Source of the DNA: Bacteroidota bacterium
GTDB lineage: Bacteria > Bacteroidota > Bacteroidia > JAADEI01
DNA: 5,634 nucleotides
Assembly: GCA_024280615.1 (NCBI GenBank)
Contig: JAJRPU010000194.1
Coordinates: 1-5,634 of the forward strand
Direction: 5' to 3'
The translations under genes and the position numbers were made by a program. Of this stretch, positions 1-5,524 are shown one piece after another (position 1 is the first letter of the stretch; each line of letters opens with the position of its first letter). The notes under the pieces were generated by a model. It was not told where the DNA came from, made no database searches, and was given only the letters and a program-made list of their open reading frames with translations.

Positions 1-134
1 TCAAACCACTTGGTAAGGAACCTCTGGACTGCGAGTGCTGACCCGATGGCATCTCCATCCGGGTTGCGATGAATCAAAATGGCTATATTACGTTTGTTTG
101 AGAAGAACTCTCTTAGCCTGTCAGCAGTGTTCAT
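1..134 (-). CDS. nrnA: NrnA-like DHH-family phosphoesterase, N-terminal fragment
   Basis: Only the first 44 codons are present; the gene runs off the left edge. The start of DHH-superfamily motif I is clear: a short beta strand (IAILIH, residues 17-22) leads into H22-R-N-P-D-G-D-A-I-G-S32, the metal-binding signature of the bifunctional oligoribonuclease/PAP phosphatase (NrnA) group. Known members degrade 2-5 nt RNAs from the nanoRNA pool and some dephosphorylate pAp in the cytoplasm. The ATG at 134-132 overlaps the TGA of the baeRF3 gene (133-131) as ATGA, so translation is probably coupled and no separate RBS is needed. The catalytic DHH motif and the DHHA1 substrate domain lie outside the window, so other DHH phosphoesterases (for example a c-di-AMP phosphodiesterase) cannot be excluded, although a soluble protein starting this close to the motif best fits NrnA. 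Confidence 0.85.
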   Translation of the reverse strand, partial: MNTADRLREFFSNKRNIAILIHRNPDGDAIGSALAVQRFLTKWF

Positions 135-1270
135 AGTGGCTGTTTGAATCTGAGCAGTGCATCGATTACGACGTCCATTTGCTCAGGAGCGATAAAGAAC
201 ACCTGTCCTTTGTTCTTAACTACCTCTTCAATCAGGTCATCTACGATATCGGCATGATAATCCCAGTTTTCGGTATCTGCTGGTTTTTCAAAAACAATTT
301 GGAATGGGTCGTCTTTGTGTGTCCATGCCTCCTTCCTGAATCCTTCTTTGACCAAAAGGGTTTGAACTGCTGAAAGCAGAGATGCCTTCCAGGTTTCCTC
401 CACACCAGTGCTGACCCGTCCTAATTTATAAAACTCTTCTTTTCTGGCAAGTTGTCGTTTGTGTTCTTCACGAATCCACTCCAAAACCAGTTCTCTGTAT
501 CGTTTCCTGAGGTCTTCGGAAAGTGGGTCAAAATAGTCTCCTGTAAGAATCTTGTAATTTTCCTTAGGGAATGGTTCGTTTTCTACTATTCGGTTCACGT
601 AATTCTTCTCTTTGTCGTTGCAAAGGACTATGACAGGCAAGTTTCCTGCAGGAATAAGGTAAGTGTGAATTATGTATCTGAGTCGTTGGGCAAGGGCGTT
701 GAAGAATTTTCTTTCCACAAGGACTGTTGGGTCAGGAGCACGGTCCCCCTTAGTGAATGTCTCATAGTCAATGTCAATAAGTGTTTGATATAGTGTCTGG
801 TCGTCAACAGGCGTCAACTCTTCTCCAACGCCGGTATATAAAGGGGTTTCTTTACGGCTAATGAGCAAGACCCAGAAAGGCTGATATCTATTAATAGTCA
901 AGAGTAGGTCTCTGACTTCATAGGTTGTGTCAACAATAACTTTTTCTCGGGGTTCAAAGGGCAGATGGAAAACTACATATTTATCAGGCGTTATGTAAAC
1001 AGCCAATCCGGGAGGTATGTGACTAAGGTCAAAACCAGCAAGGAATTTATCTATCTGTGCTTTCAGGTTCTGTAGAACATTATTATCATGAACTAGCTCT
1101 CGTGCCTTCTCTAATGCCGATTTCAATTCGTTTTCAATAATTGTCTTATTTTTCTTTCGCAGTGCAGGGTCATCACGCTCCAGTTTTTTAATAAGAGAAA
1201 TAACTACTGATTCTTTCTTACCAAGTAAATCCCGCAACTGTTCATGTAGAAATATACTTTTTTGCATCAT
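131..1270 (-). CDS. baeRF3-family protein (bacterial eRF1/Pelota-like)
   Basis: A cytoplasmic protein of 379 residues from this ATG, or 392 from a GTG at 1309. It matches the bacterial archaeo-eukaryotic release factor family 3 pattern throughout. Numbered from the GTG: an N-terminal helix then VVISLI (35-40); a basic helical stretch (41-75); the marker PPGLAVYITPD (99-109) with the strand FHLPF (114-118); the YEVRDLLLTI segment (130-139); PVIVLC (225-230); a long charged helix (263-295) leading into GRVSTGVEE (297-305), a conserved family junction; and a C-terminal alpha/beta part ending GQVFFIAPEQM (368-378). Family members are predicted to act on ribosomes; no GGQ peptide-release motif is visible, so simple termination activity is unlikely. 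I prefer ATG 1270 because it gives the usual short N-terminus; the GTG lies 24 bases from the only good SD, which fits another ORF. The family call is strong, the molecular role inferred. Confidence 0.8.
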   Translation of the reverse strand: MMQKSIFLHEQLRDLLGKKESVVISLIKKLERDDPALRKKNKTIIENELKSALEKARELVHDNNVLQNLKAQIDKFLAGFDLSHIPPGLAVYITPDKYVVFHLPFEPREKVIVDTTYEVRDLLLTINRYQPFWVLLISRKETPLYTGVGEELTPVDDQTLYQTLIDIDYETFTKGDRAPDPTVLVERKFFNALAQRLRYIIHTYLIPAGNLPVIVLCNDKEKNYVNRIVENEPFPKENYKILTGDYFDPLSEDLRKRYRELVLEWIREEHKRQLARKEEFYKLGRVSTGVEETWKASLLSAVQTLLVKEGFRKEAWTHKDDPFQIVFEKPADTENWDYHADIVDDLIEEVVKNKGQVFFIAPEQMDVVIDALLRFKQPL

Positions 1271-1328
1271 TGCACTTCTTTTTGTCAAAGATAAAGCATA
1301 TCTTCTCACGTTTAATGAGCCAAGGCAT
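1242..1328 (-). CDS. possible 28-aa leader ORF overlapping the baeRF3 start
   Basis: ATG at 1328-1326 lies exactly 5 bases after AAGGAGG, the best ribosome binding site in the window. The frame reads MPWLIKREKICFIFDKKKCN, then eight more residues ending ...YIST, and stops at TGA 1244-1242. It differs from the baeRF3 frame and overlaps its ATG (1270) by 29 bases. The peptide is basic and resembles no family I know. It could be a leader peptide that keeps ribosomes moving over the weak baeRF3 start (reinitiation or coupling), or a sign that a base was gained or lost between 1330 and 1245. The perfect SD spacing is seen directly; the function is inference. Confidence 0.3.
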   Translation of the reverse strand: MPWLIKREKICFIFDKKKCNDAKKYIST

Positions 1329-1333
1329 TAAAC

Positions 1334-1340
1334 CCTCCTT
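1334..1340 (-). promoter_or_regulatory. strong Shine-Dalgarno AAGGAGG
   Basis: The minus strand reads AAGGAGG-gttta-ATG, an optimal spacing of 5 bases to the ATG at 1328. It is 24 bases from the in-frame GTG (1309) and about 63 from the ATG at 1270, so it cannot directly serve either baeRF3 start. The other genes here start without an evident SD, which makes this site stand out. Confidence 0.65.
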
Positions 1341-1342
1341 AA

Positions 1343-1376
1343 AAACTCTCATGGTATATGAACAGAGAAAGAGTTT
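1343..1376. repeat. inverted repeat AAACTCT / AGAGTTT
   Basis: Two perfect 7-base arms (1343-1349 and 1370-1376) flank 20 bases just upstream of the AAGGAGG site. In a minus-strand transcript the hairpin would end three bases before the SD. It has no G+C-rich stem and no proper T tract, so I do not call it a terminator. It could be an operator or a weak RBS-proximal hairpin. Confidence 0.35.
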
Positions 1377-1402
1377 ACATTTAATACGAATAATTATGTT
1401 AA
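1374..1402 (-). promoter_or_regulatory. possible promoter for baeRF3-nrnA
   Basis: The minus strand shows TTAACA (1402-1397), a 17-base spacer, then TGTAAA (1379-1374), a five-of-six and four-of-six match to the sigma-70 boxes. It would start transcription near 1367, upstream of the SD and the 28-codon ORF. If the host is Bacteroidota its main sigma factor uses a different consensus, so this is weak. It is the only gap longer than 50 bases in the minus-strand series, a natural place for an internal promoter. Confidence 0.25.
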
Positions 1403-1412
1403 GAATATTCGT
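1386..1412. repeat. inverted repeat ACGAATA / TATTCGT
   Basis: Perfect 7-base arms (1386-1392 and 1406-1412) surround 13 bases, starting 15 bases after the stop of the PLC-like gene in the direction of transcription. The stem has only two G:C pairs and no T run follows on the minus strand, so intrinsic termination is not supported. Its overlap with the possible -35 box at 1397-1402 would fit a regulator binding site. Confidence 0.35.
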
Positions 1413-1426
1413 TGCATATAAATCAG

Positions 1427-2422
1427 TTAATCCACATGCCCTTTAATCGGCTTTCTTGCCTCTTCCTGTTGTTTCTTTCTGGAAAAGATATGAAACAGTG
1501 CTGTCCAAAATGGTTCTTTCGCTTTCTCCTTCTTTATTTTCGGCTTTTTGCCCAGCAAGTCCGATAGGTCTGGACGACCGGCATCCACCCACGCAGAATA
1601 CCAATAACTACCAACTCGTTTTACTGACGCTCTGTAGCGACGCTCCACCATCCCATTTAACAAACTGTCATAAATGGCAAGAAATTTGGGCGAATAACTT
1701 CTAAATTGTCTACTACCTCGGGACACATAGACATATTTACACCCTTCATTACACAATTGAGTAGCAATTCGTTCCAGCATCAGCACACTATCTACCTTTG
1801 AATGACTTTCCAAGATAATTGTCCAAGCCATCTCAAGGGGGTCATCTATATAAAAAGCTTTTCCAACATAAGGATTGTATTTTTCTCCGAAGTTCTCTGG
1901 AAGTCTTGATTCCCATAGAGCATGAATTCCATGTTGCCCTGTTAATTGCCCATTATAGTTAGCTGTGGTGTGCAGAGGAACGTGAGCATCGGCAACATAG
2001 TGTCCCAAGTCAGCACTGTACTTAAGAATTGCACTCAAATCTTTACGCTTAAATGCATTTACGAGTTTGTAATACCATTGCTGGATTGTCCAAGGAAGGA
2101 TACCGTGTTCATATAGGGAATCGCCATATTTAGCATAGGCACTATCCCAAGTTTTAGGAATATCAAAATTTGGATATTTTCCATATTTATCAAGGTCTAT
2201 GTAGTGTCGTGGAGCCTCATTAGGGTCAATATATCTGCGTCTGTCTGGGGCAGGGGCTTGCTCCTTGATGTATTCATGATGTTTTTTATACAACAAAGCC
2301 ATTTCCTTGGGCAGGGTAAAAACGGCGTAATAATTAATATGTCTATGTCCCCAGAATCCCCATTCAATAAATAATGGCAGAGACAGAAACCCAATGATTA
2401 GATATACAATTTTTTTCTTCAT
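1427..2422 (-). CDS. secreted zinc-dependent phospholipase C / S1-P1 nuclease-like protein
   Basis: A 331-residue protein with every metal-ligand position of the trinuclear-zinc PLC/P1-nuclease fold in the right spacing. W21 and H26 match W1 and H6 of mature P1 nuclease. Then come D60, H73 (in PRHYIDLD), H141-xxx-D145-xxxxx-H151 (in GHYVADAHVPLH) and H167-xxx-E171. The last ligand is Glu, as in Bacillus PLC, rather than the Asp of P1 nuclease. In the family W1 is the mature N-terminus and its amino group binds zinc, so the hydrophobic segment at 5-19 should be a cleaved signal peptide; Glu at -1 is unusual for signal peptidase I. The expected site is the periplasm or outside, hydrolysing phospholipids or other phosphodiesters; the substrate is not readable. 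The C-terminal 45 residues are Lys/Glu-rich, probably disordered. The ATG overlaps the ribBA TGA as ATGA, indicating coupled translation. Confidence 0.85.
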   Translation of the reverse strand: MKKKIVYLIIGFLSLPLFIEWGFWGHRHINYYAVFTLPKEMALLYKKHHEYIKEQAPAPDRRRYIDPNEAPRHYIDLDKYGKYPNFDIPKTWDSAYAKYGDSLYEHGILPWTIQQWYYKLVNAFKRKDLSAILKYSADLGHYVADAHVPLHTTANYNGQLTGQHGIHALWESRLPENFGEKYNPYVGKAFYIDDPLEMAWTIILESHSKVDSVLMLERIATQLCNEGCKYVYVSRGSRQFRSYSPKFLAIYDSLLNGMVERRYRASVKRVGSYWYSAWVDAGRPDLSDLLGKKPKIKKEKAKEPFWTALFHIFSRKKQQEEARKPIKGHVD

Positions 2423-3687
2423 GACTTGCTTTCACGGTTCAAGTTAGGCAGTTCACAAAGCATTGATTCAAGGTCTTGAGGCAGCATGTGTCCCATTTTA
2501 TCCCGTTTAGTAACGAGATATTTAAGGTTGTATGGATTGGGCGGAATGGGTATTGGCACGTTTTCAACTATTTGTAGCCCATATCCCTCCAGCCCAACTC
2601 TTTTCTTTGGATTATTAGTGAGCAGTCTTATTTTTCTAACCCCTAGATCTCTTAAAATTTGTGCCCCTATGCCATAGTCCCTCTCATCCATTTTGAAACC
2701 CAGTCTCAGGTTTGCTTCCACCGTGTCCAAGCCTTCATCCTGCAATTTATACGCTTTCAATTTGTTAAGAAGTCCTATTCCCCTGCCCTCTTGGTTCATA
2801 TACACAAGCACTCCCTTGCCTTCCTCGGAAATCATTTGAAGTGCTTTCTGCAATTGGTCTCCACAATCGCATCTAAGGGAACCCAACACGTCGCCAGTGA
2901 GACAGGAAGAATGAACCCTTACGAGAACTGGTTCTTCTGGTTCCCATTGACCTTTCACGAGAGCCAAATGTGTCTGTCCTGTCGTAGTCTGTGTATATGC
3001 AATGAGTTTAAAATGCCCATATTTAGTAGGCAATTCCACTTCAACTTCTCTTCGTATAAGGCTTTCGGATTTGATACGATATGCAATTAAATCTTTAATA
3101 GTAATTATTTTTAAATTAAACCTCTTGGCTATTTCCATCAGGTCTGGGACCCGTGCCATAGTTCCATCATCCTTCATTATCTCAATAAGCACCCCCCCGG
3201 GCTTCAGCCCAGCCAGCCTAGCCAGGTCCACTGCCGCCTCGGTGTGCCCGGCTCTACGCAAAACACCACCTTCCTTAGCCCGTAGTGGGAATACGTGTCC
3301 GGGTCGTATAAAATCCTCAGGCTTGGAATTAGGGTCTATCAATGCCCTTATTGTTCTTGCCCTGTCATACGCCGAAACCCCCGTAGTTACCCCATCTCCT
3401 TTATAATCCACTGCAACAGCGAAAGGCGTCCCAAAATGAGAAGTGTTCTGATGAGCCATTGGATAGAGGTTCAACTCATCGCATCTGCTCTCTGGCAAGG
3501 CAACACATAAAATTCCCCTTCCGTGCTTAAGCATAAAATTTATCTTCTCCGGTGTAACATGTTCAGCAGCCATTATAAAGTCCCCTTCGTTCTCCCTGTC
3601 CTCATCATCAACGACAATGACTATATTTCCTTTCTTTATTTCTTCCAGAGCCTCCTCAACCGTGTTGAACTTTATGTCTTCACCCAT
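2419..3687 (-). CDS. ribBA: RibBA: DHBP synthase / GTP cyclohydrolase II
   Basis: A full-length 422-residue fusion that catalyses both entry steps of riboflavin synthesis in the cytoplasm. The N-terminal RibB half makes 3,4-dihydroxy-2-butanone 4-phosphate from ribulose 5-phosphate; its acidic metal-binding loop DDEDRENEGD is at 27-36, with RPGHVFPL (128-135) and RRAGHTEA (144-151). The C-terminal RibA half opens GTP to the diaminopyrimidine; its zinc cysteines C262, C273 and C275 are intact, as are NQEGRGIGL (298-306), Y313, the DERDYGIGAQ segment (334-343, with the expected catalytic R336) and LTNNPKK (356-362). Neither half looks degenerate. The ATG is preceded by TTTTAAAAAA and no SD. The glycosyltransferase ends 49 bases upstream and the PLC-like gene overlaps downstream by 4. 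I see no FMN riboswitch in the short leader, and no other rib gene in the window. Confidence 0.97.
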   Translation of the reverse strand: MGEDIKFNTVEEALEEIKKGNIVIVVDDEDRENEGDFIMAAEHVTPEKINFMLKHGRGILCVALPESRCDELNLYPMAHQNTSHFGTPFAVAVDYKGDGVTTGVSAYDRARTIRALIDPNSKPEDFIRPGHVFPLRAKEGGVLRRAGHTEAAVDLARLAGLKPGGVLIEIMKDDGTMARVPDLMEIAKRFNLKIITIKDLIAYRIKSESLIRREVEVELPTKYGHFKLIAYTQTTTGQTHLALVKGQWEPEEPVLVRVHSSCLTGDVLGSLRCDCGDQLQKALQMISEEGKGVLVYMNQEGRGIGLLNKLKAYKLQDEGLDTVEANLRLGFKMDERDYGIGAQILRDLGVRKIRLLTNNPKKRVGLEGYGLQIVENVPIPIPPNPYNLKYLVTKRDKMGHMLPQDLESMLCELPNLNRESKS

Positions 3688-3736
3688 TTTTTTAAAACCA
3701 CTTTGTTAAATACAACACTTTATTCTGGGTTTGAGT

Positions 3737-4858
3737 TCATAGGGTTATCTCTCGTTTAGTAGGGTTCCACACACCCCTTTGCTTCTTAAATAAAAAATCA
3801 AAAAATCCCATTAGCAATCCAGCATTTAGCACCAAGAATCTAACAACAAGGTTTCGTAATGTCTTAGTTAAATAAATAACAGACAACACCAATAATAAAG
3901 CAATTCCGATTATAGGGATTTGTATTGTCAAACCAACCAAGGAAATTATAATTCCTAAGAGCCACACCGGACCAAGCCATCTCAACAACTTATGAGAAAA
4001 TAGAACAAACAAAAACGATAGTGGGAACTTAAATATTCTGATAATCAGCCACTTAACTATTTGCCAGTTGCCAGCAGCAATCCTCCTCCTACGAAGAAAC
4101 TCCTGCAATACATTAGTAGGAACAACATAGGAAGACGTATTCCTACAAACCTTTGTTCTATAGCCTTTCATAACAACCTGTAATGTAACGAACAAATCAT
4201 CTACAACAAAGTTTTCAGGAATTGGTACATACAAATTTCTTTTCATGGCATACATATTTCCGAAAGCACCAGCACAGTAACCAACCACTAACGATTCATA
4301 GCACTTAAGCCTGATTTCCATATCAAAATATATTCCCTCGTTTGAACCCTGCACCTTCACCCATGGCATAGCAATACCAGCATCTTCATCTCTCAATGCC
4401 GATACCAATACTTCAATAGCATTGCTATCAGAAAACGTCTTCACGTCTGTGAGCACAATATACTTTATGTTTTCGGGTAATAATCTCACTAAGTCATTTA
4501 TAGTTGAAGCCTTCCCCCGCCTCGGAAAGAAAAAAGCATTAACATTATTATACTTACTTCCCAATTCTTCCAAAATCCGGTTTGTTTCGTCTGTTGAACC
4601 ATCCGACCCCACAGCAATCAAAACCTCTGTGCCATATTTCAGTTTTAGCAATTGTTCCACACGTCTCCGCAAAAATTTCTCTTCATTGTAAACCGATATT
4701 ACCACGGCAACCTCCCTCGGATCAATGCTTTCTTCCTTGCATACACATGCATCATTACCACCCACTTTAGCCCAAAGCCACATCAGCAAAGGATATATAA
4801 GATAAGTATATGCCAATGCCAGAAAACCAACTATTCCAACTCCATAAATCATTTCCAT
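3737..4858 (-). CDS. membrane glycosyltransferase family 2
   Basis: An inner-membrane GT-A glycosyltransferase with an N-terminal membrane segment (about 8-33, numbered from a TTG at 4870), a cytoplasmic catalytic domain and about three to four C-terminal membrane segments (about 280-360). The catalytic order is standard: ISVYNEE (58-64), GSDGSTDE (88-95) for nucleotide-sugar binding, RRGKAST (117-123), LTDVKT (140-145) at the DxD-like position, the GAFGNMYA block (201-208), the acidic pair VVDD (222-225) and RRRRIAAGNWQ (260-270) in place of QxxRW. Such proteins build exopolysaccharide, O-antigen or glycolipids; the acceptor cannot be read. Lys144 replaces the Asn or Asp usual in the DxD-like loop. 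ATG 4858 gives 373 residues; the TTG (377 residues) and a second ATG at 4852 are alternatives, and none has a clear SD. It diverges from tRNA-Lys and leads the minus-strand series. Confidence 0.9.
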   Translation of the reverse strand: MEMIYGVGIVGFLALAYTYLIYPLLMWLWAKVGGNDACVCKEESIDPREVAVVISVYNEEKFLRRRVEQLLKLKYGTEVLIAVGSDGSTDETNRILEELGSKYNNVNAFFFPRRGKASTINDLVRLLPENIKYIVLTDVKTFSDSNAIEVLVSALRDEDAGIAMPWVKVQGSNEGIYFDMEIRLKCYESLVVGYCAGAFGNMYAMKRNLYVPIPENFVVDDLFVTLQVVMKGYRTKVCRNTSSYVVPTNVLQEFLRRRRIAAGNWQIVKWLIIRIFKFPLSFLFVLFSHKLLRWLGPVWLLGIIISLVGLTIQIPIIGIALLLVLSVIYLTKTLRNLVVRFLVLNAGLLMGFFDFLFKKQRGVWNPTKREITL

Positions 4859-4914
4859 AAGCAAGTTCAAACTTAAAACTTTTTGGCTCCACTTTTTGTT
4901 TAATAGGAATGCCT

Positions 4915-4987
4915 GCCCCGGTAGCTCAGTTGGCAGAGCAGCGGACTCTTAATCCGTGGGTCGCAGGTTCGAATCCTGCCCGGGGCA
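4915..4987 (+). tRNA. tRNA-Lys (anticodon CTT)
   Basis: A complete 73-base cloverleaf. The acceptor stem GCCCCGG pairs with CCGGGGC (4980-4986). The D arm is GCTC/GAGC. The anticodon arm GCGGA/TCCGT closes the loop CTCTTAA, so the anticodon is CTT and reads AAG (Lys). The variable loop is GGGTC, and the T arm GCAGG-TTCGAAT-CCTGC is perfect. The discriminator base is A. CCA is not encoded (the next bases are CTT), so a CCA-adding enzyme is needed. No convincing promoter or terminator is visible next to it. Confidence 0.97.
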
Positions 4988-5022
4988 CTTCTTATTTATA
5001 TTTATATTGCATAAAGAAAAAG

Positions 5023-5082
5023 CACAGAAGACACCGAGCATGGCATAATATACACAGAGTAAAAGCTCAAAAAAACTCTGTG
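5023..5082. repeat. degenerate CACAGAG...CTCTGTG palindromic repeat
   Basis: CACAGAGT (5053-5060) and ACTCTGTG (5075-5082) form a perfect 8-base inverted repeat around 14 A-rich bases. An imperfect extra unit, CACAGAAGACACCGAG (5023-5038), lies upstream. Repeated CACAGAG-type units facing CTCTGTG units across an A/T-rich centre are a dispersed intergenic repeat I know from many bacterial genomes; this looks like a decayed copy. The hairpin is seen directly, the family assignment is from memory. It could also act as a weak terminator for the tRNA transcript, but no T tract follows. Confidence 0.5.
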
Positions 5083-5137
5083 AAACTCGTATGTTGCAAT
5101 TAATGATGATTGTGCTAACTTTAAACTGTCATTAAGC

Positions 5138-5143
5138 TATAAT
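5138..5143 (+). promoter_or_regulatory. TATAAT -10 box, poor -35
   Basis: A perfect TATAAT lies 4 bases before the G-run that opens the possible structured RNA, so initiation would fall at about 5149-5151. At 16-19 base spacing the -35 position offers only weak matches such as TAACTT. A lone hexamer is common by chance; its position relative to the stem is what makes it worth listing. Confidence 0.3.
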
Positions 5144-5147
5144 GGTG

Positions 5148-5222
5148 GGGAGGCAAGGAGCGTCCTGAACCTCGGTACGCACACAGCGATACGGAAACAG
5201 AGAACCGACCTCTCATTTTTTT
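5148..5222 (+). ncRNA. candidate small structured RNA with terminal T tract
   Basis: Folding by eye gives a closed three-part structure. The terminal stem is GGGAGG (5148-5153) with CCTCTC (5209-5214), one G:U pair. Inside are a hairpin AGGA/TCCT (5156-5159, 5163-5166), a stem TCGGT/ACCGA (5172-5176, 5204-5208) and within it a hairpin CGC-ACACA-GCG (5178-5188). The closing stem is followed by A and seven T's (5216-5222), as in an intrinsic terminator, and a TATAAT box precedes it. It does not carry the signatures I know for SRP RNA, RNase P, tmRNA or 6S RNA. Against it: the same bases are an uninterrupted reading frame, which may be the real constraint. Confidence 0.3.
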
Positions 5223-5284
5223 ACAAAAGCCTGGACAAGATATCAGATATCCTACACAGTTTAAACGGTCTTAACACCGTCGCG

Positions 5285-5323
5285 AAAGAGTTTCCAACTC
5301 AAATTTTACATAAAAAACTCTTT
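5285..5323. repeat. inverted repeat AAAGAGTTT / AAACTCTTT
   Basis: Perfect 9-base arms (5285-5293 and 5315-5323) flank 21 bases, and the right arm runs into five T's (5321-5325). On the plus strand this resembles a weak, A+T-rich terminator. It lies inside the start-less open frame. Almost the same words, GAAAGAGTTT and AAAAACTCT, form the inverted repeat at 1341-1376, in opposite order. Confidence 0.4.
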
Positions 5324-5524
5324 TTCTCCGATCAGTTGTGGTTGTATAATACCTCTGAAGCAAAGGTGTTCGTTATAAGGGAAAAACCTGCAGATGGCAG
5401 GATTGAGCGCATTTTTAGTACTGCTGAAATGGTATAAACATAAAAAACTTCCAAAGCTGACAACTTTTCAAGTTCATTGAGCCCTTAGAGGATTTGAGTA
5501 AGTATATGGAAAGAGCTATTGAAA

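Larger units (their letters stand above)
5084..5437 (+). pseudogene. start-less 117-codon open frame, possible gene remnant
   Basis: Between TGA 5081-5083 and TAA 5435-5437 one frame stays open for 117 codons without a usable ATG. The second half reads like a normal soluble protein, for example SDILHSLNGLNTVAKEFP and SDQLWLYNTSEAKVFVIREK, ending ADGRIERIFSTAEMV. Just before the stop, the next frame continues with KWYKHKKLPKLTTFQ (frame of 5427). After that, another frame gives FIEPLEDLSKYMERAIENEE (from 5473) to TAG 5547, which runs into the ORF at 5525. Each step is a shift in the same direction, as expected from an eroded gene. I do not recognise the family; a SVLNLG string recalls N-termini of some IS4/IS1634-type transposases, but too weakly to assign. 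The candidate RNA at 5148-5222 competes with this reading. Confidence 0.3.

Noticed and set aside
1310..1426. Intrinsic terminator after the PLC-like gene
   Set aside because: The inverted repeats have A+T-rich 7-base stems and no proper T tract following on the minus strand.
2659..3406. Plus-strand open frames of 143 and 134 codons opposite ribBA
   Set aside because: They lie wholly antisense to a full-length gene with intact catalytic motifs and their translations show no domain-like pattern; they are shadows of ribBA codon use.
3688..3736. FMN riboswitch ahead of ribBA
   Set aside because: The gap is only 49 bases, far shorter than an RFN element, and has none of its conserved helices; the preceding gene occupies the rest.
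4909..5103. A 64-codon plus-strand frame starting before the tRNA
   Set aside because: It runs straight through the tRNA-Lys gene; its start (PVAQLAEQRTLNPWVAGSNP) is the familiar mistranslation of a tRNA.
5148..5222. Assigning the candidate RNA to SRP RNA, RNase P, tmRNA or 6S RNA
   Set aside because: The SRP apical GGAAG/AGCAG core, the RNase P P4 motifs and a tRNA-like tmRNA end are missing, and it is too short for 6S RNA.
5239..5251. GATATC-A-GATATC as a regulator binding site
   Set aside because: A single short near-palindrome inside an open frame with no promoter context is expected by chance in A+T-rich DNA.
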